From NCBI GenBank assembly GCA_003259005.1, contig QLII01000001.1:4294501-4358500 (forward strand): a stretch of 64,000 nt of DNA, read 5' to 3'. Origin of the DNA: Spirosoma telluris (lineage in GTDB: Bacteria; Bacteroidota; Bacteroidia; Cytophagales; Spirosomataceae). The position numbers and the translations under genes are program-made. This document shows positions 45,881 through 55,617 of this stretch, piece after piece (positions within the stretch are counted from its first letter, which is position 1; every line of letters begins with the position of its first letter). Below the pieces are notes generated by a model. The model was given only the letters and a program-made list of their open reading frames with translations. It was not told the origin of the DNA and did no database searches.

Positions 45881-46264
45881 ATGGCAGATTTGAAAGCGTT
45901 CGCGGAGCAGCTTGTAAGCCTGACAGTTAAAGAAGTTAACGAGCTAGCTACTATCCTGAAGGATGAGTACGGCATCGAACCAGCTGCTGCTGCTCCAGTA
46001 ATGGTAGCTGGTGGTGCAGGTGCAGGTGAAGCTGCTCCAGCTGTTGCTGAGAAGACATCGTTCGACGTCATTCTGAAGTCGGCTGGTGCTGCTAAACTAG
46101 CTGTCGTGAAATTAGTAAAAGACCTGACTGGTCTTGGTCTGAAAGAAGCCAAAGAATTGGTTGATACAGCTCCAAAAGCAGTAAAAGAAGGTGTTGCTAA
46201 AGACGAAGCAGAAGCACTGCGGAAACAACTTGAAGAAGCTGGTGCTGAAGTAGAAGTTAAATAA
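45881..46264 (+). CDS. rplL: 50S ribosomal protein L7/L12
   Basis: A 127-residue acidic stalk protein: N-terminal dimerisation helices (LKAFAEQLVSLTVKEVNELATILKDE, positions 4-29), Ala/Gly-rich hinge (about 33-56), and C-terminal domain (KTSFDVILKSAG, VKDLTGLGLKEAKELVD). It recruits translation factors and is made in four to six copies per ribosome. Separated from rplJ by about 106 bases containing a hairpin. Confidence 0.98.
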   Translation: MADLKAFAEQLVSLTVKEVNELATILKDEYGIEPAAAAPVMVAGGAGAGEAAPAVAEKTSFDVILKSAGAAKLAVVKLVKDLTGLGLKEAKELVDTAPKAVKEGVAKDEAEALRKQLEEAGAEVEVK

Positions 46265-46452
46265 GCAGATAGCTCTCTCGCATATCGCTCCAGGCAGGGG
46301 AGGCCAGACCAACGTCTGGTCTTTTCCTGTTTGGAGACTTTTTGTCTAAGCTCTTGCAAAAGACAAACTTATTTCTATTGCTCTATGTTAATTATTCACG
46401 CTCCTTGGGTTGGGTGACACCTGGAGCCTGAATACCGCTTAGTTAGAGTGCC

Positions 46453-49400
46453 GTGGCAAATCTTCGCAACGCACTCATTGAGAATCGGTTACGCACTAAA
46501 CGAAGCACAATCTTGGCGACAAACGCGAAAATCAGTACGCGCAAAAATTTTGCGACGATTCAGCCAGTGATTGGATACCCAGATTTTCTGGACATCCAAG
46601 TAAAATCCTTCAAAGATTTTTTCCAACTTGACACGCCCTCCAACCAACGGTCGGAAGAAGGTTTGTTCAAGGTTTTTCAGGAAAATTTCCCTATATCCGA
46701 CTCCCGTGAGAATTTCAAACTGGAGTTCATCGATTATTCCGTCGATCCGCCGAAATATTCGGTCGACGAGTCTATCGACCGGGGACTAACCTATTCGGTA
46801 CCTCTGAAAGCAAAACTGCGCCTATCGAACAATGACCCCGACAACGAGGACTTTGAGACGATTGAGCAGGAAGTATTTCTGGGTAACATTCCGTATATGA
46901 CCGAGAAAGGCTCGTTTGTCATTAACGGAGCCGAACGGGTCATTGTTTCCCAGTTGCACCGTTCGCCGGGCGTGTTCTTTTCGATGAGCAAGCACACGAA
47001 TGGTACTAAACTTTATTCGGCACGGATTATTCCCTTCAAAGGCTCATGGATTGAGTTCTCGACGGATGTAAACAATGTCATGTATGCGTACATCGACCGG
47101 AAAAAGAAATTTCCGGTAACGACGCTGTTACGTGCCATTGGCTTCGGCTCGGATAAAGACATTCTGGATTTATTCGGTCTGTCGGAAGAAGTTCCTGCAA
47201 CCCCTGCCAACCTGAAGAAGGCCATTGGCCGTCGATTAGCGGCTCGGGTACTGCGCACGTGGACGGAAGACTTTGTGGATGAGGATACGGGCGAAGTAGT
47301 TTCCATCAGTCGGAACGAGGTGCTCTTAGAGCGCGACTCGGCCATCTCGGCAGATGACATTGATGTAATCACGGAATCGGGTCAGAAATCAGTCATCCTG
47401 CATAAGGAAGACATGAACATGGCCGATTACAACATTATTTATAACACGCTGCAGAAAGATAGCTCTAACTCTGAAAAAGAGGCTGTGGAGCAAATCTACC
47501 GGCAGCTTCGGAACGCCGACGCGCCCGATGAACAAACAGCTCGTGAAATTATTCAGAGTCTGTTTTTCTCGGACAAACGCTATGACCTTGGCGACGTAGG
47601 CCGTTACCGGATTAATAAAAAACTCCAGCTTGACATTTCATCAGAAATGAAGGTGTTAACCACAGAAGACATCGTGTCTATTGTGAAATACCTGATTGGT
47701 CTGATTAACTCGAAAGCTGTCGTCGATGATATTGACCACTTAAGTAACCGACGTGTTCGGACGGTAGGTGAGCAGCTATATGCACAATTTGGTGTTGGTC
47801 TGGCCCGAATGGCGCGGACGATCAAAGAACGGATGAACGTTCGGGATAACGAGGATTTCAAACCTGTTGACCTGATTAACGCCCGGACTTTATCGTCGGT
47901 TATCAACTCGTTCTTCGGTACGAACCAATTATCGCAATTTATGGACCAAACGAACCCATTGGCCGAGGTGACGCACAAGCGTCGTATGTCGGCACTGGGA
48001 CCCGGTGGTCTATCGCGTGAACGGGCTGGTTTTGAGGTTCGTGACGTACACTATACGCACTATGGTCGTCTGTGTACCATCGAAACGCCTGAAGGTCCGA
48101 ACATCGGTCTGATTTCGTCGCTGTGCGTCTATGCTAAAATCAATAGCATGGGCTTCATCGAAACCCCCTACCGAATTATCGAAAACGGGAAGGTATCGAT
48201 GGATAAGCCAGTGATGTATCTGACAGCTGAAGAAGAAGATACGCACTATATCGCGCAGGCCAACGCAGGCATCGACAAAAAAGGCAACTTCCAGGTTGAT
48301 AAACTGAAGGCACGTTTTGAAGGTGACTTCCCGATGGCTGAACCAGCGAACGTTACCTTCATGGACATTGCTCCGAACCAGATTGTATCGGTGGCGGCTT
48401 CCATGATTCCGTTCCTTGAGCATGACGATGCTAACCGCGCCCTGATGGGTTCGAACATGCAACGTCAGGCAGTACCGTTGCTCCGTCCTGAAGCTCCAAT
48501 TGTGGGTACAGGTCTGGAAGGGCGTGTGGCTGTTGACTCACGGACGCTAGTAATCGCTGAAGCGGATGGTGTCATTGAGTTTGTTGATTCGACCAAGATT
48601 GTTGTTAAATACAATCTTGATGATGATCAGCTAGCGACGACATTCGACGAAGACCGGAAAACCTATAAGCTCATCAAATTCCGTCGGACCAACCAGGATA
48701 CGTGCATCAACATCAAACCAACCGTGCTGAAAGGCCAGAAGGTGAAGAAAGGGGATGTACTGTGCGAAGGGTATGCAACACAAGCGGGTGAGTTGGCGCT
48801 GGGCCGTAACATGAAAGTTGCTTTCATGCCCTGGCAGGGTTACAACTTCGAGGATGCTATCGTGATTTCGGAGCGTGTCGTTCGTGAAGATATCTTCACC
48901 TCGATTCACATTGAAGAGTTTGAACTGGAAGTACGGGATACAAAACGGGGTGAAGAGGAATTAACCTCCGAAATTCCAAACGTATCGGAAGAAACCGTTC
49001 GGAATCTTGACGAAAACGGTATTGTTCGCGTTGGTACGGAAGTAAAAGAAGGGGACATTCTGATTGGTAAGATTACGCCGAAAGGGGAAAGCGATCCAAC
49101 GCCAGAAGAAAAACTTCTCCGTGCTATCTTCGGTGATAAAGCCGGTGACGTGAAAGATGCGTCGAAGAAAGCACCACCGTCCTTAAAAGGCGTCGTTATC
49201 GACACCAAGTTATTTGCCCGTCCGGCCAAAGAAGATCGGGGCAAGCATAAAGACGAGGTAAAAGCGCTGATGAAGAAATACAGCCGCGAACTGAATGACT
49301 TCCGCGCACGCATGATTGAAAAAATCGTGCCGCTGCTGGATGGCAAAACCAGTGCGGGTGTTAAGCATAAGTTCGGTGATGAGATCGTTAGCAAAGGAGT

Positions 49401-50382
49401 GAAGTTCAACCGCAAGAATATTACGGAGAACCTCTTCCCGGACAAAAACGCTTATCGCGACGAAAGTAGCTATGCAGTGCCGGAAGAAGCCAACCTCTTG
49501 TCGGACATGAATCTGAACGATTGGACAGACGATCCAAAACTGAACGAGATGGTTGTTGCCTTAGTGAAAAACTACAACAATCGTCGGAGTGAGATTACGG
49601 GGCGTTTCAAACGCGAACGGTTCACGCTTGAAGTTGGTGACGAACTGCCCGCAGGTATTGTGAAACTGGCCAAAGTCTATATCGCCAAAAAGCGTAAGCT
49701 GAAAGTAGGGGATAAAATGGCTGGTCGTCACGGTAACAAAGGGGTTGTAGCCCGGATTGTGCGCGATGAAGACATGCCGTTCCTCGAAGATGGAACGAAA
49801 GTGGACATCGTACTGAACCCGCTTGGCGTACCATCCCGGATGAACATCGGTCAGATTTACGAAACCGTATTAGCCTGGGCTGGTCAGAAACTAGACCGTA
49901 AGTATGCAACACCGATTTTCGATGGCGCAACGGAGCAGCAGGTTGCTGATGAATTGAACGAAGCAGGTTTGCCATCGTTTGGTCGGACGTACCTCTACAA
50001 TGGTCTGACGGGTGACCGTTTCGATCAGCCTGTAACGGTGGGTATCATTTACATGCTCAAACTTGGCCACTTAGTGGACGATAAGATGCACGCCCGTTCT
50101 ATTGGACCCTACTCGCTCATTACACAGCAGCCGCTGGGTGGTAAAGCGCAGTTCGGTGGTCAGCGGTTTGGTGAGATGGAAGTGTGGGCGTTGGAAGCTT
50201 TTGGAGCCTCGAACATCCTACAGGAAATTCTGACCGTAAAATCCGATGACGTAGTCGGTCGTGCGAAGGCATACGAAGCTATTGTAAAAGGTGAAAATCT
50301 GCCAAAGCCAAATATTCCTGAGTCGTTCAACGTACTCGTTCACGAGCTACGTGGTCTTGCACTTGAAATTACATTAGAGTAG
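46453..50382 (+). CDS. rpoB: DNA-directed RNA polymerase subunit beta
   Basis: A 1309-residue protein starting at GTG 46453, the first start in frame; the next residues ANLRNALIENRLRTKRSTI are plausible for the family. Conserved blocks: GSFVINGAERVIVSQLHRSPGVFF split across positions about 150-175, the rifampicin region LSQFMDQTNPLAEVTHKRR, GPGGLSRERAGFEVRDVHYTHYGR, and the C-terminal GQRFGEMEVWALEAFGA. The frame is fully open over 3.9 kb, in contrast to the broken genes in the first 41 kb. Confidence 0.98.
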   Translation: MANLRNALIENRLRTKRSTILATNAKISTRKNFATIQPVIGYPDFLDIQVKSFKDFFQLDTPSNQRSEEGLFKVFQENFPISDSRENFKLEFIDYSVDPPKYSVDESIDRGLTYSVPLKAKLRLSNNDPDNEDFETIEQEVFLGNIPYMTEKGSFVINGAERVIVSQLHRSPGVFFSMSKHTNGTKLYSARIIPFKGSWIEFSTDVNNVMYAYIDRKKKFPVTTLLRAIGFGSDKDILDLFGLSEEVPATPANLKKAIGRRLAARVLRTWTEDFVDEDTGEVVSISRNEVLLERDSAISADDIDVITESGQKSVILHKEDMNMADYNIIYNTLQKDSSNSEKEAVEQIYRQLRNADAPDEQTAREIIQSLFFSDKRYDLGDVGRYRINKKLQLDISSEMKVLTTEDIVSIVKYLIGLINSKAVVDDIDHLSNRRVRTVGEQLYAQFGVGLARMARTIKERMNVRDNEDFKPVDLINARTLSSVINSFFGTNQLSQFMDQTNPLAEVTHKRRMSALGPGGLSRERAGFEVRDVHYTHYGRLCTIETPEGPNIGLISSLCVYAKINSMGFIETPYRIIENGKVSMDKPVMYLTAEEEDTHYIAQANAGIDKKGNFQVDKLKARFEGDFPMAEPANVTFMDIAPNQIVSVAASMIPFLEHDDANRALMGSNMQRQAVPLLRPEAPIVGTGLEGRVAVDSRTLVIAEADGVIEFVDSTKIVVKYNLDDDQLATTFDEDRKTYKLIKFRRTNQDTCINIKPTVLKGQKVKKGDVLCEGYATQAGELALGRNMKVAFMPWQGYNFEDAIVISERVVREDIFTSIHIEEFELEVRDTKRGEEELTSEIPNVSEETVRNLDENGIVRVGTEVKEGDILIGKITPKGESDPTPEEKLLRAIFGDKAGDVKDASKKAPPSLKGVVIDTKLFARPAKEDRGKHKDEVKALMKKYSRELNDFRARMIEKIVPLLDGKTSAGVKHKFGDEIVSKGVKFNRKNITENLFPDKNAYRDESSYAVPEEANLLSDMNLNDWTDDPKLNEMVVALVKNYNNRRSEITGRFKRERFTLEVGDELPAGIVKLAKVYIAKKRKLKVGDKMAGRHGNKGVVARIVRDEDMPFLEDGTKVDIVLNPLGVPSRMNIGQIYETVLAWAGQKLDRKYATPIFDGATEQQVADELNEAGLPSFGRTYLYNGLTGDRFDQPVTVGIIYMLKLGHLVDDKMHARSIGPYSLITQQPLGGKAQFGGQRFGEMEVWALEAFGASNILQEILTVKSDDVVGRAKAYEAIVKGENLPKPNIPESFNVLVHELRGLALEITLE

Positions 50383-50390
50383 ATAGTCAT

Positions 50391-50457
50391 AAGTCGTCAG
50401 TCGATAGTTAAGGGTAGCAAAAGCTGCTGAAAACTATTGACTGATGACTGACGACTT
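50391..50457. repeat. Hairpin of AGTCGTCAGTCGATAGT words between rpoB and rpoC
   Basis: Left arm 50391-50409, right arm about 50432-50457 reading AACTATTGACTGATGACTG then ACGACTT. It is followed by T residues and lies 24 bases before the rpoC ATG, inside the operon. It shares words with hairpins at 41117 and 42855. Confidence 0.85.
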
Positions 50458-50481
50458 TTTTAAACCTATAATCTCCAACCA

Positions 50482-53400
50482 ATGTCGTTCAAAAAGAACA
50501 AGAAACTCAACAGCGACTTTGCCAGTGTGACGATCAGTCTGGCATCGCCGGAGTCTATTTTGGAGAGTTCCTACGGCGAAGTGACACAGCCGGAGACCAT
50601 CAATTACCGGACCTACAAACCCGAAATGGGCGGCTTATTCTGCGAGCGCATCTTCGGACCTGTAAAGGACTGGGAATGTCACTGCGGTAAATACAAGCGG
50701 ATTCGCTATAAAGGCATCATCTGCGACCGTTGTGGTGTAGAAGTAACCGAGAAAAAGGTTCGCCGGGAGCGTATGGGCCACATCGAATTGGTGGTGCCTG
50801 TTGCGCATATCTGGTACTTCCGCAGCCTGCCCAATAAAATTGGGTATCTGCTGGGCCTTTCGACTAAAAAACTCGACCAGGTTATTTACTACGAACGTTA
50901 TGTAGTAGTACAGGCGGGTGTGAAAGCAGAAGATGGTATCAGCCAGCTCGACTTCCTGACGGAGGACGAGTATCTGGATATTATCGACAAACTGCCCAGC
51001 AGCAACCAACACCTGGACGATAAAGATCCTAACAAATTCATCGCCAAAATGGGCGCCGAAGCGTTGGAGATGTTGTTGTCGCGGGTAGAGTTAGACGAAT
51101 TATCGTACTCACTTCGCCACGCTGCTGCAACGGATACGTCGCAACAACGGAAAGCAGAAGCACTGAAACGACTGAAAGTCGTTGAAGCCTTCCGGGAAGC
51201 CAATGGCCGTATTGAAAACCGTCCTGAATGGATGGTGATCAAGATGGTTCCGGTTATTCCACCCGAACTGCGCCCACTCGTCCCACTGGATGGTGGCCGG
51301 TTTGCTACCTCCGATTTGAATGACCTGTATCGCCGGGTTATCATTCGGAACAACCGTCTGAAGCGTCTTATCGAAATTAAAGCTCCCGAAGTAATTCTCC
51401 GTAACGAAAAACGGATGTTGCAGGAAGCCGTCGATTCGCTGTTTGACAACTCACGTAAGGTAAACGCCGTTCGTTCGGAAGGTAACCGTGCGCTGAAATC
51501 GTTGTCCGATATGCTGAAAGGGAAGCAAGGTCGTTTCCGTCAAAACCTGCTCGGTAAGCGTGTCGACTATTCAGGTCGTTCGGTTATTGTAGTTGGTCCT
51601 GAATTGAAACTGCACGAGTGCGGTTTACCGAAAGACATGGCAGCTGAATTGTTCAAGCCGTTTGTTATTCGCAAATTGATCGAGCGGGGCATCGTAAAAA
51701 CGGTGAAATCGGCCAAGAAAATCGTAGACCGGAAAGATCCTGTTATCTGGGATATTCTGGAAAACGTACTGAAAGGCCACCCTGTTCTGCTTAACCGGGC
51801 TCCAACGCTTCACCGTTTAGGTATTCAGGCGTTCCAGCCGAAACTGATCGAAGGTAAGGCTATTCAGTTGCACCCACTCGTTTGTACCGCCTTCAACGCT
51901 GACTTTGACGGTGACCAGATGGCCGTTCACGTGCCACTGGGCCAGGAAGCTGTCCTTGAAGCGTCGTTGCTGATGCTGGCGTCGCACAACATCCTGAACC
52001 CTGCTAACGGTGCACCAATTACGGTACCGTCGCAGGACATGGTATTGGGTCTGTATTACGTGACCAAAGGTCGTAAGAGCATTCCTGAGTACCCAATTGC
52101 TGGTGAAGGCATGACATTCTATGGCACCGAAGAAGTAATCATCGGTATCAACGAAGGTAAAGTTTCCAAGCACGCCAATATTAAGTGCCGGGTGAAAGTT
52201 CGGGACGAAAATGGTGATCTGGTTTATAAAGTAATCGACACCGTAGCAGGTCGTTTGTTATTCAACCAGGCCGTTCCGGAAGAAGTGGGTTATATTAATG
52301 AGCTGTTGACGAAGAAAAAACTTCAGCAAATCATTGCGCTCATCTTCAAAATTTCGGGTGGTGCCCGGACAGCTCAGTTCCTTGATGAAATCAAAGAACT
52401 TGGGTTCCAGATGGCGTTCCGGGGTGGTCTGTCGATCGGTTTGAGCGACATCATGATTCCTGAAGCCAAACAGGGTCTTGTTGACGAAGCGAAAGCCGAA
52501 GTACAGTCGGTTTGGGATAACTACCTGATGGGTCTGATTACGGAGAATGAACGTTACAACCAGGTTATCGATATCTGGACGCGTGTAAACTCCCGTCTGA
52601 CCGAAACGCTGATGAAGCAGCTCGAAGCCGATCAGGGTGGATTTAACTCGATTTACATGATGATGCACTCGGGAGCCCGTGGTTCTCGCGAGCAGATTCG
52701 TCAGTTGGGCGGTATGCGGGGTCTGATGGCCAAGCCACAGAAAAACCTGCAAGGCTCGGTTGGTGAGATCATCGAAAACCCAATTCTGTCGAACTTCAAA
52801 GAAGGTCTCGACGTATTGGAATACTTTATCTCGACACACGGTGCGCGGAAAGGTCTAGCCGATACAGCTCTAAAAACGGCTGATGCTGGTTACCTAACCC
52901 GCCGTCTGCACGACGTAGCGCAAGATGTTATTATCAGTGAAGACGATTGCGGTACCCTACGTGGCCTGCAAGTGTCAGCCCTGAAAGATAACGAAGACAT
53001 CGTTGAGCCACTGTCCGAACGGATTCTGGGTCGTACTACGGTTCACGATATCTATGATCCGCTCACGAAAGTACTAATTGTTGCTTCGGGCGACGTAGTA
53101 ACAGAAGAAGTAGCCGCTCTGATCGATGAAACGAGCATTGAAACGGTTGAAATCCGTTCGGTGTTAACGTGTGAATCACGCCAGGGTGTTTGCGCCAAAT
53201 GTTACGGTCGTAACCTGGCATCGGGACGCATGGTCGACATCGGTGAAGCTGTAGGTGTAATTGCCTCGCAGTCCATTGGTGAGCCAGGTACTCAGTTAAC
53301 CCTTCGTACCTTCCACGTGGGTGGTACAGCGTCTAACATCGCGGTTGATGCGTCGATCAAAGCGAAATTCGATGGATTGATCGAATTGGAAGAAATGCGG

Positions 53401-54831
53401 ACGGTTCAATCGGAAGACAGCGAAGGCAATCCACAAACGGTCGTAATGGGTCGTTCGGGTGAAGTTCGGATTGTCAATCCAGCTGACCGTAACGTGGTTC
53501 TGATCAGCAATAACGTTCCTTACGGTGCGTTCCTGCGGGTGAAAGATGGCGATATGGTGAAGAAAGGCGACGACATTTGCGCCTGGGACCCTTATAACGC
53601 CGTTATCCTGTCAGAATTGACCGGTACACTGAACTTCGACGCTATTGAAGATGGTATCACTTACCGTGAGGAATTTGATGAACAGACCGGCTTCCAGGAG
53701 AAGGTAATCATCGAAACCCGCGATAAAGCGAAGAACCCAGCCATTATTGTTCAAGGCACCACAACGCTTACGTTGCACTTACCTGATAACGAAGGTGGTC
53801 CATTACAGAAGAGCTACAACTTGCCTGTTGGTTCACGTCTGGTTGTGAAGGAAGGTCAGAAAATTAAAGCGGGTCAACCGCTGGCGAAGATTCCGCGTAA
53901 CGTTGGTAAAACTCGTGACATCACGGGTGGTCTGCCACGGGTAACGGAATTATTCGAAGCGCGTAACCCGTCGAACCCAGCTGTGGTGAGCGAAATTGAT
54001 GGTGTTGTTACTTATGGCGCCATCAAACGTGGTAACCGTGAAATCTTCATCGAGTCGAAAGATGGTACGAAGAAGAAATACCTGGTTCCCCTGTCGAAGT
54101 TCATCCTTGTACAGGACAATGACTTTGTTCGGGCTGGTGCTCCGCTGTCTGACGGTGCCATTACGCCAAGCGATATTCTGGCCATCAAAGGTCCGACTGC
54201 CGTTCAGGAGTATCTGGTAAATGAAATTCAGGAAGTTTACCGTCTGCAAGGGGTGAAAATCAACGATAAGCACATCGAAGCCATCGTGCGTCAGATGATG
54301 CAGAAAGTTGAAATCATCGACTCGGGTGATACCAACTTCCTCGAAGGACAGGTTGTTGATAAGTGGGCGTTCCGCGAAGAAAACGATAAAGTACTTGATG
54401 CTAAAGTGGTTATGGATGCTGGCGATTCGCCAAACTTCAAACCGGGTATGATTGTAACAAGTCGTCAGCTACGCGATGAGAACTCAAGCCTAAAACGCCG
54501 TGATATGGCCCTTGTGACCGTTCGCGACGCTATGGCAGCTGTTTCGCAACCAACGCTGATGGGTATCACCCAATCATCGCTGGGTACCGATAGCTTTATC
54601 TCGGCGGCTTCCTTCCAGGAAACGACGAAGGTATTGAGCGAAGCCTCTATTCGTGGTAAGCGTGACGTACTGGACGGTCTGAAAGAGAACGTTATCGTAG
54701 GTCACCTGATTCCAGCCGGTACAGGTCTTCGTCGTTACCAAAGTGCAATTGTCGGTTCGAAAGAGGAATTGGAAACAGTTACCGAATCGCGCGAACAGTT
54801 TGCTCGCAGCAAGAAACGGGCGACGGTGTAA
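50482..54831 (+). CDS. rpoC: DNA-directed RNA polymerase subunit beta'
   Basis: A 1449-residue protein. The N-terminal zinc ribbon has CHCGKYK and CDRCGVEV; the active-site loop NADFDGDQMAVHVPL carries the three Mg-binding Asp; the second zinc site uses CESRQGVCAKCYGR; the trigger-loop region follows (SIGEPGTQLTLRTFHVGG). The insertion pattern and the length are those of Bacteroidota beta'. Frame intact over 4.35 kb. Terminated by a hairpin at 54854-54889. Confidence 0.98.
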   Translation: MSFKKNKKLNSDFASVTISLASPESILESSYGEVTQPETINYRTYKPEMGGLFCERIFGPVKDWECHCGKYKRIRYKGIICDRCGVEVTEKKVRRERMGHIELVVPVAHIWYFRSLPNKIGYLLGLSTKKLDQVIYYERYVVVQAGVKAEDGISQLDFLTEDEYLDIIDKLPSSNQHLDDKDPNKFIAKMGAEALEMLLSRVELDELSYSLRHAAATDTSQQRKAEALKRLKVVEAFREANGRIENRPEWMVIKMVPVIPPELRPLVPLDGGRFATSDLNDLYRRVIIRNNRLKRLIEIKAPEVILRNEKRMLQEAVDSLFDNSRKVNAVRSEGNRALKSLSDMLKGKQGRFRQNLLGKRVDYSGRSVIVVGPELKLHECGLPKDMAAELFKPFVIRKLIERGIVKTVKSAKKIVDRKDPVIWDILENVLKGHPVLLNRAPTLHRLGIQAFQPKLIEGKAIQLHPLVCTAFNADFDGDQMAVHVPLGQEAVLEASLLMLASHNILNPANGAPITVPSQDMVLGLYYVTKGRKSIPEYPIAGEGMTFYGTEEVIIGINEGKVSKHANIKCRVKVRDENGDLVYKVIDTVAGRLLFNQAVPEEVGYINELLTKKKLQQIIALIFKISGGARTAQFLDEIKELGFQMAFRGGLSIGLSDIMIPEAKQGLVDEAKAEVQSVWDNYLMGLITENERYNQVIDIWTRVNSRLTETLMKQLEADQGGFNSIYMMMHSGARGSREQIRQLGGMRGLMAKPQKNLQGSVGEIIENPILSNFKEGLDVLEYFISTHGARKGLADTALKTADAGYLTRRLHDVAQDVIISEDDCGTLRGLQVSALKDNEDIVEPLSERILGRTTVHDIYDPLTKVLIVASGDVVTEEVAALIDETSIETVEIRSVLTCESRQGVCAKCYGRNLASGRMVDIGEAVGVIASQSIGEPGTQLTLRTFHVGGTASNIAVDASIKAKFDGLIELEEMRTVQSEDSEGNPQTVVMGRSGEVRIVNPADRNVVLISNNVPYGAFLRVKDGDMVKKGDDICAWDPYNAVILSELTGTLNFDAIEDGITYREEFDEQTGFQEKVIIETRDKAKNPAIIVQGTTTLTLHLPDNEGGPLQKSYNLPVGSRLVVKEGQKIKAGQPLAKIPRNVGKTRDITGGLPRVTELFEARNPSNPAVVSEIDGVVTYGAIKRGNREIFIESKDGTKKKYLVPLSKFILVQDNDFVRAGAPLSDGAITPSDILAIKGPTAVQEYLVNEIQEVYRLQGVKINDKHIEAIVRQMMQKVEIIDSGDTNFLEGQVVDKWAFREENDKVLDAKVVMDAGDSPNFKPGMIVTSRQLRDENSSLKRRDMALVTVRDAMAAVSQPTLMGITQSSLGTDSFISAASFQETTKVLSEASIRGKRDVLDGLKENVIVGHLIPAGTGLRRYQSAIVGSKEELETVTESREQFARSKKRATV

Positions 54832-54853
54832 ACGTCGATCTAGTCATACAACT

Positions 54854-54889
54854 AAAAATGCCCCGGTCAGAAATGGCTGGGGCATTTTT
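54854..54889. terminator. Terminator after rpoC
   Basis: AAAAATGCCCC (54854-54864) pairs with GGGGCATTTTT (54879-54889), with T-run. It also serves the toxin gene from the other strand. Confidence 0.92.
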
Positions 54890-54904
54890 TATTAAATCAA
54901 TTAA

Positions 54905-55234
54905 CTAATAAGTAAACATTGCCACTAACGTAGCGCAAATTTGGTGATTTACAGTTTTATCCAGGCTCCCAATCTTTTTTACTAAACGTGATTTATCTAC
55001 ACTTCGCTCCTGATCTAGTACTACTTGTCCATCGCGCCCATCGAACTGGCAATTAACTCGTGTTGGGTAGGGCTTACGGGTACTCGTTAGTGGAGCAACG
55101 ATAACTGTATTTAAATACTGATTAACTGAGTCGGGCGAAATAATTACACAGGGACGTGTTTTAGCGATTTCACTACCACAAGTTGGATCTAAAGAAACCA
55201 ACCACACCTCGAAGCGACTAATTACCACTGCCAT
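54905..55234 (-). CDS. PemK/MazF-type mRNA interferase toxin
   Basis: A 109-residue protein of the CcdB/PemK fold: N-terminal FEVWLVSLDPTCGSEIAKTRPCVIISPD, with the G-E-I-K-T-RPC-V-I pattern of the family, and QVVLDQERSVDKSRLVKKIGSLD in the C-terminal half. The Arg in the RP motif and Asp-Gln near residue 70 are typical active-site positions. Such toxins cut mRNA at short sequences. Its start overlaps the antitoxin gene by 13 bases, showing translational coupling in a type II module. Confidence 0.9.
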   Translation of the reverse strand: MAVVISRFEVWLVSLDPTCGSEIAKTRPCVIISPDSVNQYLNTVIVAPLTSTRKPYPTRVNCQFDGRDGQVVLDQERSVDKSRLVKKIGSLDKTVNHQICATLVAMFTY

Positions 55235-55479
55235 TCGGTTTGATCAAAATCATTAGACATAGCCTCGAACAAGTCTTTTTCCGGTTTATGTCCATCTTCA
55301 ATCGCTTTTTGAAACAATTGATCCCAATCGGCACGCGGGTCTGCTTTCATAGGGCGGAGAACAATAGCTCCATCTATCACCTCCAAATCAATCTCGTTTT
55401 CAATCCCCGCCTGTTGAAGTAAAGGTCTTGGAAGAATAATTCCCTGAGAGTTACCAATACGTCTGATATGGACTTGCAT
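55222..55479 (-). CDS. AbrB/MazE-type antitoxin
   Basis: An 85-residue protein with an N-terminal swapped-hairpin AbrB domain: VHIRRIGNSQGIILPRPLLQQAG, with the conserved GNSxG, (residues 3-25) and an acidic C-terminal tail (DLFEAMSNDFDQTEW) for neutralising the toxin. It precedes and overlaps the toxin gene. It likely represses its own promoter at the GTTATAAC repeats at 55493-55511. Confidence 0.9.
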   Translation of the reverse strand: MQVHIRRIGNSQGIILPRPLLQQAGIENEIDLEVIDGAIVLRPMKADPRADWDQLFQKAIEDGHKPEKDLFEAMSNDFDQTEWQW

Positions 55480-55492
55480 AATCTGATAGTAT

Positions 55493-55511
55493 GTTATAAC
55501 AAAGGTATAAC
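55493..55511 (-). promoter_or_regulatory. Promoter/operator of the toxin-antitoxin pair
   Basis: GTTATAAC (55493-55500, itself a palindrome) and GGTATAAC (55504-55511) form two half-sites; on the minus strand TACCTTTG (55500-55507) is a -7 box, 20 bases before the antitoxin ATG. Binding there would block transcription start. Confidence 0.6.
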
Positions 55512-55617
55512 AATGAATAGAAAGAAAGTAGTTTGCACAAATTGTAATTTATTCTTCTAAGTCTAAAATCGGATGTAGTAGATCGTGTATAAAAGTTCAA
55601 CCAACTAAGTTAGGAAG

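Noticed and set aside
45865..46359. 164-codon minus-strand frame over rplL
   Set aside because: Alanine/serine-rich translation of the reverse strand of rplL; no independent support.
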